Source: an uncultured Porphyromonadaceae bacterium | GTDB taxonomy: Bacteria; Bacteroidota; Bacteroidia; Bacteroidales; Muribaculaceae | Direction: 5' to 3' | Assembly (NCBI GenBank): GCA_900555915.1 | Contig: USNC01000039.1 | Coordinates: 1 to 9,133 of the forward strand | DNA length: 9,133 bases | Position numbers and translations under genes: made by a program | Notes under the pieces: generated by a model | Databases searched by the model: none | Told to the model about the DNA's origin: nothing | What the model saw: the letters and a program-made list of their open reading frames with translations, nothing else | Part shown: piece after piece, positions 8,591 through 9,133 of the stretch | Numbering within the stretch: position 1 is the first letter of the stretch | Layout: every line of letters starts with the position of its first letter

Positions 8591-8594
8591 AAAA
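8572..8594. repeat. Perfect A/T-tract inverted repeat over the eno -33 region
   Basis: TTTTTTTGA (8572-8580) and its exact complement TCAAAAAAA (8586-8594) flank a 5-base centre, GTCAG. The repeat covers the eno -33 TTTG and much of the spacer, and lies in the divergent region between eno and the plus-strand helicase gene. It could be an operator, a bendable upstream element or a chance product of low-complexity A/T sequence. Confidence 0.45.
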
Positions 8595-8733
8595 TGCGAT
8601 TAAAAATATAAGAATTTATGTCAAATTATATTGAATCTTCATTCCCGCGGATTCCGCATGCGATGAATCTTCCGGCTCACTACACCGGGCGTTGCGCGGG
8701 TGATAGATGTCGGCCCCGCGTTGTTATATAGAT

Positions 8734-9080
8734 ATGGAAGGAAAACCAGCTTTGCTCACGGGTGTGGATCTCGCCCGAATGGCGTTGGCCGCACTCCCCT
8801 TTCAGGCTCTTGAAGGGCAGGCCATCGCCATCTACAAGATGTCTGAATTCGTCATATCCGGAATGTGGCGCGACGTCTTCGTGCTCAACGGATATGCCGG
8901 CACCGGCAAGACCAGCGTCGTAGGAGCGCTTATCAAGGCTCTGACGCTTTGCAAGATAAAGACCGTGGTGCTCGCACCCACCGGAAGGGCTGCCAAAATC
9001 TCCGGAGCCATGGCGGGAAAGCAGGCGTCGACAATCCACCGCCGCATCTACCATATGGAGATCAACGGCACTGTCTCCAC
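8734..9080 (+). CDS. RecD-like ATPase/helicase, N-terminal fragment cut by the contig end
   Basis: The reading frame runs from ATG 8734 through 115 complete codons plus two bases to 9080, where adapter sequence begins, so the gene is 3'-truncated. It shows Walker A GYAGTGKTS (about residues 53-61), the APTGRAAK motif Ia typical of RecD/Pif1-type superfamily 1 helicases, and STIHRRIY. Upstream, LPFQALEGQ resembles the Q-motif region of the single-gene RecD-like helicases of Bacteroidetes. The full protein, around 450-500 residues in that family, would unwind DNA in an ATP-dependent way during repair or recombination. The start is uncertain. ATG 8707 lies directly after an in-frame TAG and is possible, as is ATG 8779, which best fits family N-termini. 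No clear promoter is visible; it is divergent from eno. Confidence 0.8.
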
Positions 9081-9133
9081 CTGTCTCTTATACACATCTG
9101 ACGCTGCCGACGATCTTACGCGTGTGGATCTCG
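9081..9133. other. Nextera/Tn5 sequencing adapter, not genomic
   Basis: Bases 9081-9099 are CTGTCTCTTATACACATCT, the 19-base Tn5 mosaic end used in Nextera libraries. Bases 9100-9113 (GACGCTGCCGACGA) complete the reverse complement of the Nextera read-1 adapter. Bases 9114-9121 (TCTTACGC) sit where the i5 index belongs; the reverse complement GCGTAAGA matches, from memory, index S517/N517. Bases 9122-9133 (GTGTGGATCTCG) match the P5 arm GTGTAGATCTCG with one mismatch. The order and spacing are exactly those of a library construct read through into its adapter. Confidence 0.97.

Noticed and set aside
8632..8672. Direct repeat TGAATCTTC at 8632-8640 and 8664-8672
   Set aside because: Nine bases repeated once in A/T-rich intergenic DNA is weak. 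No third copy, element or site is attached to it.
8591..8733. Promoter for the RecD-like gene
   Set aside because: No TAnnTTTG box with a TTTG at suitable spacing is found on the plus strand; only imperfect TATA-like stretches such as TATATTGA occur.
8865..9101. 78-codon plus-strand frame ending in LSLIHI
   Set aside because: Its end is translated adapter and the real frame here is the RecD-like helicase with its Walker A motif.

Overview
The window looks like a short metagenomic contig from a gut Bacteroidales bacterium, probably of Muribaculaceae type, although the family is my inference. Three promoter regions carry the Bacteroidetes TAnnTTTG box, two of them with a TTTG element 19-20 bases upstream. 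Clear Shine-Dalgarno sites are absent before the starts. The proteins also fit: an exported TlpA-like thioredoxin, a META-domain lipoprotein, a GH3 glycosidase lipoprotein and a GH106 alpha-L-rhamnosidase relative.

Bases 1-209 hold a G+C-rich edge and then an A+T-rich promoter region. Bases 210-1766 (+) encode an exported thioredoxin-fold protein that is clearly poorer in G+C than the rest. From its stop codon to about base 1930 lies what reads as an internal scrap of an ISAzo13-type transposase. This runs straight into a GH106 gene that lacks its N-terminal half and any ATG start (1931-3622, +). This stretch looks like a rearrangement scar between two blocks of different composition. A strong hairpin at 3632-3664 separates it from convergent genes on the minus strand.

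The minus-strand block holds a two-META-domain lipoprotein (3698-4483), a complete GH3 lipoprotein (4604-6934) with a textbook promoter and a leader inverted repeat, and the glycolytic enolase gene eno (7181-8482) with its own promoter and intrinsic terminator. Divergent from eno, on the plus strand, begins a RecD-like ATPase/helicase gene (from 8734) that is cut short.

The last 53 bases are not genomic. They are a Tn5/Nextera sequencing adapter (mosaic end, read-1 adapter, 8-base i5 index, start of the P5 arm), so the true biological sequence ends at 9080.

The genes fit a gut glycan degrader: GH3 and the ancestral GH106 act on sugars and enolase serves glycolysis. No SusC/SusD pair or regulator is present, so this is not a recognisable polysaccharide utilisation locus. 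I found no convincing undescribed system. The points most worth checking are the transposase/GH106 scar, the composition break, two regulatory inverted repeats and the adapter artefact.
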